NCBI RefSeq assembly: GCF_006715025.1
Contig: NZ_VFMK01000001.1
Coordinates: forward strand, 1,674,001-1,738,000
Length of the DNA stretch: 64,000 nucleotides
Direction: 5' to 3'
Origin: Serratia fonticola
Lineage (GTDB): Bacteria; Pseudomonadota; Gammaproteobacteria; Enterobacterales; Enterobacteriaceae
Each line of letters opens with the position of its first letter. Position 1 is the stretch's first letter. The notes below the pieces were generated by a model. That model was not told where the DNA came from. It saw only the letters and a list, made by a program, of their open reading frames with translations, and did no database searches. Shown here piece after piece: positions 49,808-58,596 of the stretch. Position numbers and translations under genes: made by a program.

Positions 49808-51400
49808 TTAAGCTTTTGGAATAAACAGCGAAAAAATGGCGCCGTGCGGATCGTTGTCCGACACTTCTATACTGCCATGCGCCTGAGCAACATGGCTGGC
49901 GACCAGATGCAGGCCGATGCCATGGTCGCCTTTGTCTTTGGTGGTCACGCCTTGTTCAAACAGCGTATCACGAACCTCGGGCGCAATCCCGGTACCGTGA
50001 TCGGCAACCTCAATCACCAGTTCGTTACTGCTGTCATTAATATAGAGTTCTACCGCCTCATGAGGGGCGGCGCAATGCAGCGTGGCATCGACGGCGTTAT
50101 CGAGCAGGTTACCGATAATCGACATCAGCTCGGTTTCATTCAATGCCGACGGGATTTGGCGCAGTTGGCAGGCGGGATCGAAGCGTAGCTCGATGCCTTT
50201 TTCACGCGCACTGGCGTATTTGCCAAGCAGCAAACCACACAGCGCAGCAGAACTGAAGCGTTGAGAAATAAAGTCGAGGATTTCCTGTGCACCTTCAGAT
50301 TGAGCTTCCACATAGCGCACGGCTTCGTCATAGCGTTGCATATGCAACAACCCGGCGAGGGTGGCAGTCCAGTTCAACTGCTCGTGGCGCATGATACGCA
50401 GGTTGTCGGCATAGCGTTTCACCTGGCTGAGCTGGCTACTGAGCGTGTTGATATCATTCTTGTCGCGGAAACTGATCACCCAACCCTGCAACTGATCTTC
50501 CTGCATAATGCGCACCCGGCTGGCAATCACCCGCACATGGTTGAAACGGCAAACTTCATCGTGGGTGTCATGTCCCAATTGTGAGGCGGCAAAGAAATCA
50601 GGTTGTGATTGGATCACCTCACTGATTTGTTGCCCCATCAGGCTTTTGGCCGGTTGGCGCAGATCCAGCAATTCACGGGCGGCGTGATTGATGGTAATAA
50701 TGCGTAGTTGAGGATCCACCGCAATCACCCCCTCGTAAATGGCTTCCAACAGGGCTTTTTGCTGGCGCACCAGCAGCGCAATTTCTTTCGGCTCCAGCGA
50801 GAACATCTGGCGCTTCAGGTTCTTCGACAAAAGCCAGGAAAAAAGGAACAGCGCCATCAATAACAAGATCACCGAGATGACAATCTGTGTCAGCGTACGG
50901 GCATTTACACTGTCGATATGAGATTTAAGATAGCCGACAGAAACAATGCCAATCACCCGGTTATTATCATCCAGGATTGGCGCTTTACTGCGCAATGAAA
51001 TACCAATCCCCCCATTGCGGATCGAGATAATGCTTTTTCCCGCCAGCACTTCTTTGTTATCGCCACCGATCATGGGGGTTCCCAAGCGGTCGGCATGTTC
51101 AGAATGGTAAAGATGCATGGTTTGACTGTCGCCGATCACGATATAACTGGCATCACTGCTGGCGCGGATTTTTTTCATCAGCGTAGCGATGTATTGTGTA
51201 TCGCTGTTTTCAACGGCAGTGACCAGGGATGGGATCAGGGCAATTTCACGTGCCTGCACTTGAGCACGGGCACCCAGATCGCGGTGCAGTTGCGCATCCA
51301 ATTGGTAGTAGGTGTAAACGCCAATCAGCGTCAACAGCACACAGGAAAAGGCTACCAGGCAGAGGAATAGCTTGATATGAAAAGAGATTTTTATGCGCAT
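49808..51400 (-). CDS. CitA/DcuS-type sensor histidine kinase
   Basis: A 530-residue membrane kinase. Two transmembrane helices (about 8-30 and 172-195) bracket a periplasmic PDC/Cache domain for di- or tricarboxylates; a cytoplasmic PAS domain (about 220-320) follows. The H-box RHEQLNW is of the CitA class (RHxxxN), and the HATPase domain has N-box GNLLDNAVDA and G-boxes DHGTGI and GDHGIGLHL. It lies opposite the 2HCT transporter gene and is transcribed away from it, so the ligand is probably that transporter's substrate. Confidence 0.92.
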   Translation of the reverse strand: MRIKISFHIKLFLCLVAFSCVLLTLIGVYTYYQLDAQLHRDLGARAQVQAREIALIPSLVTAVENSDTQYIATLMKKIRASSDASYIVIGDSQTMHLYHSEHADRLGTPMIGGDNKEVLAGKSIISIRNGGIGISLRSKAPILDDNNRVIGIVSVGYLKSHIDSVNARTLTQIVISVILLLMALFLFSWLLSKNLKRQMFSLEPKEIALLVRQQKALLEAIYEGVIAVDPQLRIITINHAARELLDLRQPAKSLMGQQISEVIQSQPDFFAASQLGHDTHDEVCRFNHVRVIASRVRIMQEDQLQGWVISFRDKNDINTLSSQLSQVKRYADNLRIMRHEQLNWTATLAGLLHMQRYDEAVRYVEAQSEGAQEILDFISQRFSSAALCGLLLGKYASAREKGIELRFDPACQLRQIPSALNETELMSIIGNLLDNAVDATLHCAAPHEAVELYINDSSNELVIEVADHGTGIAPEVRDTLFEQGVTTKDKGDHGIGLHLVASHVAQAHGSIEVSDNDPHGAIFSLFIPKA

Positions 51401-51480
51401 GGTTTGCCGTTCATCCTAGGGCCAGTTTGAACGCTTACCCTATCATGAGAAGGTCTCGAAGTAATCTTACCCAAGATCAA

Positions 51481-51606
51481 TAACCCGTCGTCTTTTAAGC
51501 TGTAGCGTTGTTATCTGCACTCTCTCATCCCCGGTTATTTACCAAGATAAGCTCCTGAAGATGAGATGGCAGGGGGGCTGGCTGTAACTTGAAAACCATG
51601 GGGTAT
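51481..51606. repeat. 126-base palindromic intergenic repeat, copy B
   Basis: An imperfect palindrome with left arm CTTTTAAGCTGTAGC, right arm GCTGTAACTTGAAA and end GGGTAT. The central part CTCATCCCC / AGATGAG also pairs. Related in arms and ends to the repeat at 17709-17826. It lies in the divergent gap between the sensor kinase and transporter genes. Confidence 0.75.
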
Positions 51607-51824
51607 ATATTCGTTGTACCGTTTTTGATATGTGAATTGTGTATAAAATTAAAATAAACGCATTATTAACGCCATTAACACCGTGCAGTATTTTACATAA
51701 ATAGAGTTAACACCATAGAAACCATAACCACCATTAAAAACCCTGTTTAATTTTGAACAAAATCACAGCGGTTAATCCTGGCGTTTCTCTATGATGGCCG
51801 AACAAACTAATAAGAGGCCAGATT
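51607..51824. promoter_or_regulatory. AT-rich divergent promoter region of the 2HCT transporter
   Basis: A 218-base AT-rich region with repeated TTAACRCC / CATTAACACC words (about 51670-51720) and A/T tracts, of the kind bound by CitB/DpiA-type regulators. The start of the transporter gene follows a TAAGAGG ribosome site. The regulator site is inferred. Confidence 0.4.
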
Positions 51825-53177
51825 ATGAGCACAACCGATGACTCCTACCTCGTGACCAAAAAGAAAAATGCTGATATTCCGCTACGTGAGAAATGGTGGC
51901 GTATTCTGGATAATTACAAGATAGGCATTATACCGCTGCCCTTCTTTATTCTGGCAGGGGTATTGATTTTACTCGATTGTCTGGACGGTAAATTACCCAG
52001 TGACATCGTGGTGATGGTCGCGACGCTGGCTTTCTTTGGTTTTGCCTGTGGCGAGTTTGGTAAACGTCTGCCGCTGGTGGGTAAAATGGGGGCTGCTGCC
52101 ATCTGTGCCACCTTTATTCCCTCCGCACTGGTGCATTACGGTCTATTGCCGGACGTGGTGGTTGAATCCACCACCAAATTCTATAAGTCGACCAATATTC
52201 TTTATCTCTACATCTGCTGCATTATCGTGGGCAGCATTATGAGCATGAACCGCCAGGTGTTGATCCAGGGGTTTCTGCGTATTTTTGTGCCAATGCTGTG
52301 CGGCGAAGTGGTTGGCATGCTGGTTGGTATGGCGGTCGGTATGTCCTTGGGGCTGGAGCCGTTCCAGATCTTCTTCTTCCTGATCTTGCCCATCATGGCC
52401 GGTGGTGTAGGGGAAGGGGCTATTCCGCTGTCGATGGGTTACGCGACCCTCTTGCACATGGAGCAGGGGGTGGCATTGGGGCGTATCCTACCGATCGTAA
52501 TGCTGGGAGGCCTGGCGGCGATAGTTATCGCCGGTTTGCTTAATCAACTGGGGAAACGTTATCCGCACCTCACCGGTGAAGGAAGCCTGATGCCGAACCG
52601 GCAAGGGAACAGTGAAATTGCGGTGACGGAGAAGTTGAGTGGCAATGTGGATGTTTCCACTATCGCCTGCGGCGCGCTGTTGGCCATCCTGCTGTATATG
52701 GTGGGCATGTTGTTACATCGCCTGATTGGCCTGCCTGCTCCGGTAGGAATGCTGTTTGCCGCTGTGGCGGTGAAATTGGCGCATGGCGTTTCACCACGCA
52801 TTCAGGAAGGCTCGCAAGTGGTTTATAAATTTTTCCGTACCGCGGTCACCTATCCGATTCTGTTTGCCGTGGGGGTTGCCATTACACCTTGGCAGGAGTT
52901 GGTGAATGCTTTCACCGTACAGAACCTGATCGTGATCGTCACCACGGTATCTGCATTGGTGGGCACCGGTTTCCTGGTTGGTAAGAAGATCGGTATGCAT
53001 CCTATCGACGTGGCCATTGTTTCCTGTTGTCAGAGCGGTCAGGGCGGCACGGGGGATGTGGCGATCCTGACGGCAGGCAACCGTATGCAGCTGATGCCGT
53101 TCGCTCAGATTGCTACGCGTATCGGTGGGGCGATTAACGTTTCGCTGTCCCTGTTGGTGTTGGCGCATTTCTTCTGA
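51825..53177 (+). CDS. 2-hydroxycarboxylate transporter (CitS/MalP family)
   Basis: A 450-residue inner-membrane symporter of the 2HCT family. Both diagnostic reentrant-loop motifs are present: GGVGEGAIPLS (about residue 192, GGxG) and SGQGGTGDVAIL (about 406). The family moves citrate, malate or lactate with Na+ or H+. The sequence differs clearly from Klebsiella CitS and is nearer, in my reading, to the malate-type branch, but the substrate cannot be fixed by eye. No citrate lyase or oxaloacetate decarboxylase gene is nearby. Regulation by the adjacent CitA/B-type system is likely. Confidence 0.9.
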   Translation: MSTTDDSYLVTKKKNADIPLREKWWRILDNYKIGIIPLPFFILAGVLILLDCLDGKLPSDIVVMVATLAFFGFACGEFGKRLPLVGKMGAAAICATFIPSALVHYGLLPDVVVESTTKFYKSTNILYLYICCIIVGSIMSMNRQVLIQGFLRIFVPMLCGEVVGMLVGMAVGMSLGLEPFQIFFFLILPIMAGGVGEGAIPLSMGYATLLHMEQGVALGRILPIVMLGGLAAIVIAGLLNQLGKRYPHLTGEGSLMPNRQGNSEIAVTEKLSGNVDVSTIACGALLAILLYMVGMLLHRLIGLPAPVGMLFAAVAVKLAHGVSPRIQEGSQVVYKFFRTAVTYPILFAVGVAITPWQELVNAFTVQNLIVIVTTVSALVGTGFLVGKKIGMHPIDVAIVSCCQSGQGGTGDVAILTAGNRMQLMPFAQIATRIGGAINVSLSLLVLAHFF

Positions 53178-53275
53178 TAGGGGATTAACGTGCTGATTGC
53201 TGATAATAGGAGTTGTTCACAGCCGCTAAAGGCGCATGATGTCATCACTGAGTTTAGGAACCTGAGAGGCAAAAA

Positions 53276-54016
53276 ATGAACAACCCGACACAGCAAGTTG
53301 CTTTAGTTACTGGCGCATCACGCGGTATTGGTGCTGCCATTGCCGAACGCCTGGCTACCGATGGCTTTACCGTTATTGTTAATTACGCCAGCAACCAGCC
53401 TCTTGCGGATGAGCTGGTACATAAAATTGAACAGCGCGGAGGACGTGCGTTGAGTGTCAAAGCTGACGTCAGCGACGTGCAAGCGGTACGTCATCTGTTT
53501 GATCGTGTCGAACAGGCGTTTGGTGGTGTTGATGTGTTGGTGAACAATGCAGGAGTCATCGCATTAGCCCCGGTTGCTGATATGAGCGATGAGCAAGTGG
53601 ATCGCCTGATTGATATCAACCTGAAAGGCACCTTCAATACCCTGCGTGAGGCGGCAAAACGGCTGCGAGATAATGGCCGCATCATCAATTTTTCTTCTAG
53701 CGTGGTAGGGCTGTTACAGCCGGGCTACGGCATGTATGCAGCCAGTAAAGCGGCAGTTGAAGCCCTGACCAGCGTCTTGGCTAAAGAGCTGCGTGGCCGT
53801 AGCATCACGGTTAATGCCATTGCGCCAGGGCCAACTGCTACCGATCTGTTTTTTGACGGGAAGTCTCCCGAGTTGGTCGAACGTCTGGCGAAGATGTCTC
53901 CATTAGAGCGCTTGGCGCAACCGATGGATATCGCCGCGGCTGTTTCTTTCCTGGCTGGTGCCGATGGTGGCTGGATCAATGGCCAAACCCTGCGTGCTAA
54001 TGGTGGGATTATTTGA
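53276..54016 (+). CDS. short-chain dehydrogenase/reductase
   Basis: A 246-residue classical SDR with NAD(P) motif TGASRGIG (about residues 12-19), NNAGV (about 90), Ser in the FSSSVVG segment (about 141) and the catalytic YAASK (about 155). The Arg after the Gly motif favours NADP(H). It is 98 bases after the 2HCT transporter gene, same strand, so possibly in its operon; a link to hydroxy- or keto-acid use is speculative. Confidence 0.88.
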   Translation: MNNPTQQVALVTGASRGIGAAIAERLATDGFTVIVNYASNQPLADELVHKIEQRGGRALSVKADVSDVQAVRHLFDRVEQAFGGVDVLVNNAGVIALAPVADMSDEQVDRLIDINLKGTFNTLREAAKRLRDNGRIINFSSSVVGLLQPGYGMYAASKAAVEALTSVLAKELRGRSITVNAIAPGPTATDLFFDGKSPELVERLAKMSPLERLAQPMDIAAAVSFLAGADGGWINGQTLRANGGII

Positions 54017-54055
54017 GAAAGGCGACAGGGGGGCTATTGATCCCCTGTCGGATGC

Positions 54056-55015
54056 TCAAAATGCCCAGTCTTCGTCCTCGGTATTCACTGCTTTACCCAT
54101 CACGTAGGAAGAACCGGAACCGGAGAAGAAATCGTGGTTTTCGTCGGCGTTAGGGGAGAGCGCCGACAGGATCGCCGGATCCACTTGTGACATCGCCGGG
54201 GGAAACAGCGCTTCATAACCCAGATTCATCAGTGCCTTATTGGCGTTGTAGTGCAGAAAGGTTTTTACCTCTTCCGTCCAACCAACCCCATCGTACAGCT
54301 CTTCGGTATAACGTACCTCGTTGTCATACAGATCCTGCAACAAATCGAAGGCAAAGTCCTTCACCTGCTGGCGGCGGGCCGGACTGGCCTGTTCCAGGCC
54401 TTTCTGGAACTTATAGCCAATATAGTAGCCATGCACCGCCTCATCGCGAATGATCAGGCGGATCAGATCGGCGGTGTTGGTCAGTTTGGCCCGGCTCGAC
54501 CAGTACATGGGCAGGTAAAAGCCGGAATAGAACAGGAACGATTCCAGAAACACGCTGGCGACCTTTTTCATCAGCGGATCGTCGCTGCGATAGTGCGCCA
54601 GAATGATGCTGGCTTTTTTCTGCAGCGTACTGTTTTCCTCACTCCAGCGGTAAGCCTCGTCGACGTCCCGGGTTTGGCACAGGGTCGAGAATATCGAACT
54701 GTAGGAACGTGCGTGTACCGCCTCCATAAAGCTGATATTGGAGTACACCGCTTCTTCGTGCGGCGTGATGGCGTCTTCGATCAGCGTTGGGGCGCCGACG
54801 GTATTCTGGATAGTATCCAGCAGCGTCAGGCCGGTGAAAACGCGGATGGTGAGCTGTTGCTCCTTGGCACTCAGCGTGGCCCAGGACGGAATATCATTCG
54901 ACAGCGGCACCTTTTCCGGCAGCCAGAAGTTGCTGGTCAGGCGGTTCCACACCTCCAGATCCTTGTCGTCCTCAATCTTGTTCCAATTGATAGCCTGCAC
55001 ACGTTGTATTGTCAT
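54056..55015 (-). CDS. nrdF: ribonucleotide reductase class Ib, beta subunit
   Basis: A 319-residue R2F protein, same length as E. coli NrdF, housing the di-manganese/tyrosyl radical cofactor. Metal ligands lie in PHEEAVYSNISFMEAVHARSY (Glu and His) and RLIIRDEAVHGYYIG (Glu, His). The C-terminal VNTEDEDWAF is the peptide that docks on NrdE. Eight bases after nrdE. The start at 55015 aligns with the family. Confidence 0.97.
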   Translation of the reverse strand: MTIQRVQAINWNKIEDDKDLEVWNRLTSNFWLPEKVPLSNDIPSWATLSAKEQQLTIRVFTGLTLLDTIQNTVGAPTLIEDAITPHEEAVYSNISFMEAVHARSYSSIFSTLCQTRDVDEAYRWSEENSTLQKKASIILAHYRSDDPLMKKVASVFLESFLFYSGFYLPMYWSSRAKLTNTADLIRLIIRDEAVHGYYIGYKFQKGLEQASPARRQQVKDFAFDLLQDLYDNEVRYTEELYDGVGWTEEVKTFLHYNANKALMNLGYEALFPPAMSQVDPAILSALSPNADENHDFFSGSGSSYVMGKAVNTEDEDWAF

Positions 55016-55023
55016 AATCGTCC

Positions 55024-57168
55024 TCACAGTGCGCAGGACACGCAGCCCTGCACCTCGGTCCCTTCCAACGCCATCTGGCGCAGGCGGATGTAATAAATGG
55101 TTTTGATGCCTTTACGCCAGGCATAGATTTGCGCGCGGTTAATATCGCGGGTAGTGGCGGTATCGCGGAAGAACAGCGTCAACGACAGCCCTTGATCCAC
55201 ATGCTGCGTGGCGGCGGCGTAGGTATCGATAATCTTTTCCGGCCCGATCTCGTAAGCATCCTGGTAATACGCCAGGTTGTCGTTGGTCATGTAGGGTGCC
55301 GGGTAGTAAACGCGGCCAATCTTGCCTTCTTTACGGATCTCGATACGAGAGACGATCGGATGGATGCTGGAGGTTGAATTGTTAATGTAGGAAATTGAAC
55401 CGGTAGGCGGCACCGCCTGCAGGTTCTGGTTATACAGCCCGTGCATCATCACGGCAGCGCGCAATGCCAGCCATTCTTCACGCCCAGGTATGGCGATGTT
55501 GGCGTTGGCAAACAGTTCACGCACCCGTGCGGTTTTAGGCTGCCATTCTTGCTCGATATATTTGTTGAAATATTCCCCACTGGCGTAGGTGGAGTTTTCG
55601 AAACCGCCAAAACTGTTGCCGCGCGCTATTGCCAACTGGTTGGAGGCGCGCAGGGCGTGGTAGGTCACGGTGTAGAAATAGATATTGGTGAAATCGATCC
55701 CTTCCTCCGAACCGTAGTAGATGCGTTCGCGTGCCAGATAGCCGTGCAGGTTCATCTGCCCGAGGCCAATAGCATGAGAAGCCAGATTGCCCGCCGCGAT
55801 GGAGGGCACCGAGCCGATATCGCTCATATCGGCCACTGCCGTCAGCCCACGGATTGCGGTTTCCACTGCCTTGCCGAAATCGGGTGCATCCATGACTTTG
55901 GCAATATTCAGCGAGCCGAGGTTACAGGAGATATCTTTGCCGACCTCGGCATAGCTCAGGTCCTGGTGGTAGCGGCTGGCGCTGTTGACCTGCAGGATCT
56001 CCGAGCACAGGTTGCTCATATTGATGCGTCCGGCGATCGGATTGGCGTGGTTGACCGTATCTTCAAACATCATGTACGGATAACCGGATTCGAACTGGAT
56101 CTCCGCCAGCAGCTGGAAAAACTCACGGGCGTTGATACGGGATTTGCGAATGCGTTTGTCATCCACCATCTCACGGTACTTTTCACTGACGCTAATCTCT
56201 GACAGCGGCACGCCATACACCTGCTGTACGTCATAAGGAGAGAACAGGTACATCTCTTCGTTATTTTTTGCCAGCTCAAAGGTAATATCCGGGATCACCA
56301 CCCCCAGCGACAGGGTTTTGATGCGGATCTTTTCGTCGGCATTTTCCCGTTTGGTATCCAGGAAGCGCAGAATATCGGGGTGATGGGCATGCAGATATAC
56401 CGCCCCGGCCCCTTGACGAGCCCCCAACTGGTTAGCATAGGAGAAGGCATCCTCCAGCATTTTCATTATCGGGATCACGCCGGAAGACTGGTTCTCGATG
56501 CGCTTTATCGGTGCGCCGACCTCGCGAATATTGGTCAGCAAAAATGCCACGCCGCCGCCGCGTTTAGAGAGTTGCAGCGCCGAATTCACTGCGCGGCCGA
56601 TGGACTCCATATTGTCTTCGATACGCAGCAGGAAGCAGGAAACCAGCTCGCCACGCTGCTGTTTGCCGCAGTTGAGGAAGGTGGGCGTCGCGGGTTGGAA
56701 GCGCCCGGAGATGATTTCCTCCACCAGATCCTGCGCCAGAGTGGTATCACCCGCCGCCAGCCGTAACGCAACCATGCATACCCGATCTTCATAGCGCTCC
56801 AGATAGCGTTTGCCATCAAAGGTTTTCAGCGTGTAGCTGGTGTAATACTTAAAGGCGCCGAGGAAGGACTCAAAGCGGAATTTCCTGGCGTAAGCTTGCT
56901 GGAACAACTGCTTGATAAAGGCAAACTCATACTGTTCCAGTACCGCCGCTTCGTAATAGCCCTCATCCACCAGGTAGCGCAGCTTTTCTGCCAGATTGTG
57001 GAAGAACACGGTATTTTGGTTCACATGTTGCAAAAAGTATTGCCTGGCAGCCAGCCGATCCTTATCGAACTGGATGCGCCCTTCGGCGTCGTAAAGGTTG
57101 AGCATCGCGTTGAGCGAATGATAATCCAGCGTGCCGCTGGTGGGCCTGGTCAGTTCTGTCGTTGCCAA
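55024..57168 (-). CDS. nrdE: ribonucleotide reductase class Ib, alpha subunit
   Basis: A 714-residue catalytic subunit, same length as E. coli NrdE. Active-site features are FLNCGKQQRGELVSCFLL, SNLCSEI with the second Cys of the disulfide set, and the C-terminal CVSC pair that is reduced by NrdH. It lacks the ATP-cone, as class Ib does. The start overlaps the end of nrdI by 19 bases. Confidence 0.97.
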   Translation of the reverse strand: MATTELTRPTSGTLDYHSLNAMLNLYDAEGRIQFDKDRLAARQYFLQHVNQNTVFFHNLAEKLRYLVDEGYYEAAVLEQYEFAFIKQLFQQAYARKFRFESFLGAFKYYTSYTLKTFDGKRYLERYEDRVCMVALRLAAGDTTLAQDLVEEIISGRFQPATPTFLNCGKQQRGELVSCFLLRIEDNMESIGRAVNSALQLSKRGGGVAFLLTNIREVGAPIKRIENQSSGVIPIMKMLEDAFSYANQLGARQGAGAVYLHAHHPDILRFLDTKRENADEKIRIKTLSLGVVIPDITFELAKNNEEMYLFSPYDVQQVYGVPLSEISVSEKYREMVDDKRIRKSRINAREFFQLLAEIQFESGYPYMMFEDTVNHANPIAGRINMSNLCSEILQVNSASRYHQDLSYAEVGKDISCNLGSLNIAKVMDAPDFGKAVETAIRGLTAVADMSDIGSVPSIAAGNLASHAIGLGQMNLHGYLARERIYYGSEEGIDFTNIYFYTVTYHALRASNQLAIARGNSFGGFENSTYASGEYFNKYIEQEWQPKTARVRELFANANIAIPGREEWLALRAAVMMHGLYNQNLQAVPPTGSISYINNSTSSIHPIVSRIEIRKEGKIGRVYYPAPYMTNDNLAYYQDAYEIGPEKIIDTYAAATQHVDQGLSLTLFFRDTATTRDINRAQIYAWRKGIKTIYYIRLRQMALEGTEVQGCVSCAL

Positions 57169-57551
57169 AATGCGGTGACTCCCTGTTGAACGTTTGCGAC
57201 GTCTTGTGTGGTGCCGAGCAACTCAAAACGATAGAGCACCGGTACTTGGCATTTTTTGGCGATGATGTCACCGGCGATGCCATACGCTGCGCCGAAATTG
57301 GTGTTACCTGCGGCAATCACGCCGCGCAGGTAAGCGCGATTCTGCGGATCATTGAGAAAACGGATCACCTGGATCGGTACGGCACCAACGCTGCTGCCGC
57401 CGCCGTAACTGGGCACGATCAGGATATAAGGGTGTTCCATCAGCACTTTTTTACTGCCAGCGATCGGGATGCGTATCGCGGGCAGAGCCAGTTTCTCAAC
57501 GAATCTGTGGGTGTTCTCCGAACTGCTGGAGAAGTAGACCAGCGGATCCAT
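57150..57551 (-). CDS. nrdI: class Ib reductase flavodoxin NrdI
   Basis: A 133-residue flavodoxin-like protein that makes the superoxide used to oxidise the Mn2 site of NrdF. The FMN phosphate loop SSSSENTHRF (about 7-16) and VPSYGGGSSVGAVP (about 47-60) are typical. The start at 57551 (MDPLVYF) matches the family start MSxLVYF; a longer frame begins at 57560. Confidence 0.94.
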   Translation of the reverse strand: MDPLVYFSSSSENTHRFVEKLALPAIRIPIAGSKKVLMEHPYILIVPSYGGGSSVGAVPIQVIRFLNDPQNRAYLRGVIAAGNTNFGAAYGIAGDIIAKKCQVPVLYRFELLGTTQDVANVQQGVTAFWQRQN

Positions 57552-57559
57552 GGCACACA

Positions 57560-57796
57560 TCAGGAGGTCAGGGAATTGACGAGTGCGCCGATCTTGTCCG
57601 GGCGGAAACCGGACCAGTGATCGTTATCGGCGATAATCACGGGGACTTGTTGATAACCCAATGATTTTACGTGGTTGAGCGCGTTCTGATCCTGGGTGAG
57701 ATCGACCACGTGATAGTCGATCCCCTGCTTATCCAAGGCTCGGTAGGTCGCATTACACTGGACACAATCTGGTTTGCTGTAAATAATAATACTCAT
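57560..57796 (-). CDS. nrdH: glutaredoxin-like NrdH redoxin
   Basis: A 78-residue redoxin with active site CVQC (residues 11-14) and the WSGFRPDKI C-terminal motif that distinguishes NrdH from glutaredoxin. It reduces NrdE via thioredoxin reductase. First gene of nrdHIEF. Confidence 0.96.
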   Translation of the reverse strand: MSIIIYSKPDCVQCNATYRALDKQGIDYHVVDLTQDQNALNHVKSLGYQQVPVIIADNDHWSGFRPDKIGALVNSLTS

Positions 57797-57914
57797 GATT
57801 CGTATTTACCTTTTGTGTTGAAGGAAAGGCGGATAAGTCAGAAAATGGGGGGTACCCTATGGCATTTCTGACTACGTCACCAACCCGGGTGTTTTCCCCT
57901 GTGGCGATGAATGA

Positions 57915-57961
57915 ATACTATATGTGGATATTTAATTTATCAACATCACTATATGTGGTGT
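57915..57961 (-). promoter_or_regulatory. paired NrdR boxes upstream of nrdHIEF
   Basis: Two copies of the NrdR-box core: ATACTATATGTGGATA (57915-57930) and TCACTATATGTGGTGT (57946-57961). They are 31 bases apart, i.e. three helical turns, the known arrangement for NrdR. They lie 119-165 bases upstream of nrdH, so class Ib expression should be repressed by NrdR with (d)ATP. Confidence 0.88.
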
Positions 57962-58064
57962 TTTTTGGGTTTTGGTGCGCAGGCCGCGCCGAGGCTGGAT
58001 AAGCGAGTGGGAAATATTTTTTGCCGTGAGGATCGAGCAGGCCGGGTTGCCCCGGCCTGCAAAA

Positions 58065-58496
58065 TTACTGCCGCATGCTGACTGCCAGGCGGTTAAAAGC
58101 GTTCATGATGCTGATGGCAAAGGTCAGGTCGCTGATTTCGGCATCGCTAAAATGTGCCTTCAGCGCTTCAAAGGCGCTATCTGGTGCCCCGGTTGCCGCG
58201 ATCAGAGTAACGGTTTCGGCCCATTCCAACGCGGCGCGCTCTGCCTCACTGAATTCATGACTGACGCGCCAGCCCGCCAACGTATCGAGTTTGGCATTGC
58301 TGGTACCTTGCTCCCGCAGCGCTTTACCATGCATATCCAGGCAATAAGCGCAGCCGTTAATCTGCGAAACGCGCATAAACATCAGCTCGATCATCGCCTT
58401 ATCCAGTGGCCCTTTTTCTAACCCGCCCAGTGCGCTCAGCATACCTTTGTAAGGTGCAGGTGACAGTTCGGAATACTTCAAACGTTGCTTAATCAT
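58065..58496 (-). CDS. carboxymuconolactone decarboxylase / AhpD-like protein
   Basis: A 143-residue AhpD/CMD-fold protein with the redox-type CXXC in CAYCLDMHGKAL (about residues 49-60) and the downstream His. Such proteins are often alkylhydroperoxidase-like. It is divergent from the MocR-type regulator, which probably controls it. The start at 58496 (MIKQRLKY) fits; the open frame is nine codons longer. Role unknown. Confidence 0.88.
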   Translation of the reverse strand: MIKQRLKYSELSPAPYKGMLSALGGLEKGPLDKAMIELMFMRVSQINGCAYCLDMHGKALREQGTSNAKLDTLAGWRVSHEFSEAERAALEWAETVTLIAATGAPDSAFEALKAHFSDAEISDLTFAISIMNAFNRLAVSMRQ

Positions 58497-58512
58497 GGGA
58501 AACCTCAGGGTA

Positions 58513-58595
58513 ATGGCCAACAAATCTATGGCGCTACTTTAGCGGCGATATGGCCTATACTGTAGGGCCATAAAATGATTAATTAACCAGGCCAT
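58513..58595. promoter_or_regulatory. repeated ATGGCC/GGCCAT operator between CMD and MocR genes
   Basis: Four copies of a 6-base word: ATGGCC at 58513-58518 and 58550-58555, and GGCCAT at 58566-58571 and 58590-58595. The middle two form a palindrome around a TATACT -10-like element (58556-58561). MocR-type regulators often bind such direct and inverted repeats near their own promoter, so this is the likely operator. Confidence 0.7.
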
Positions 58596-58596
58596 A

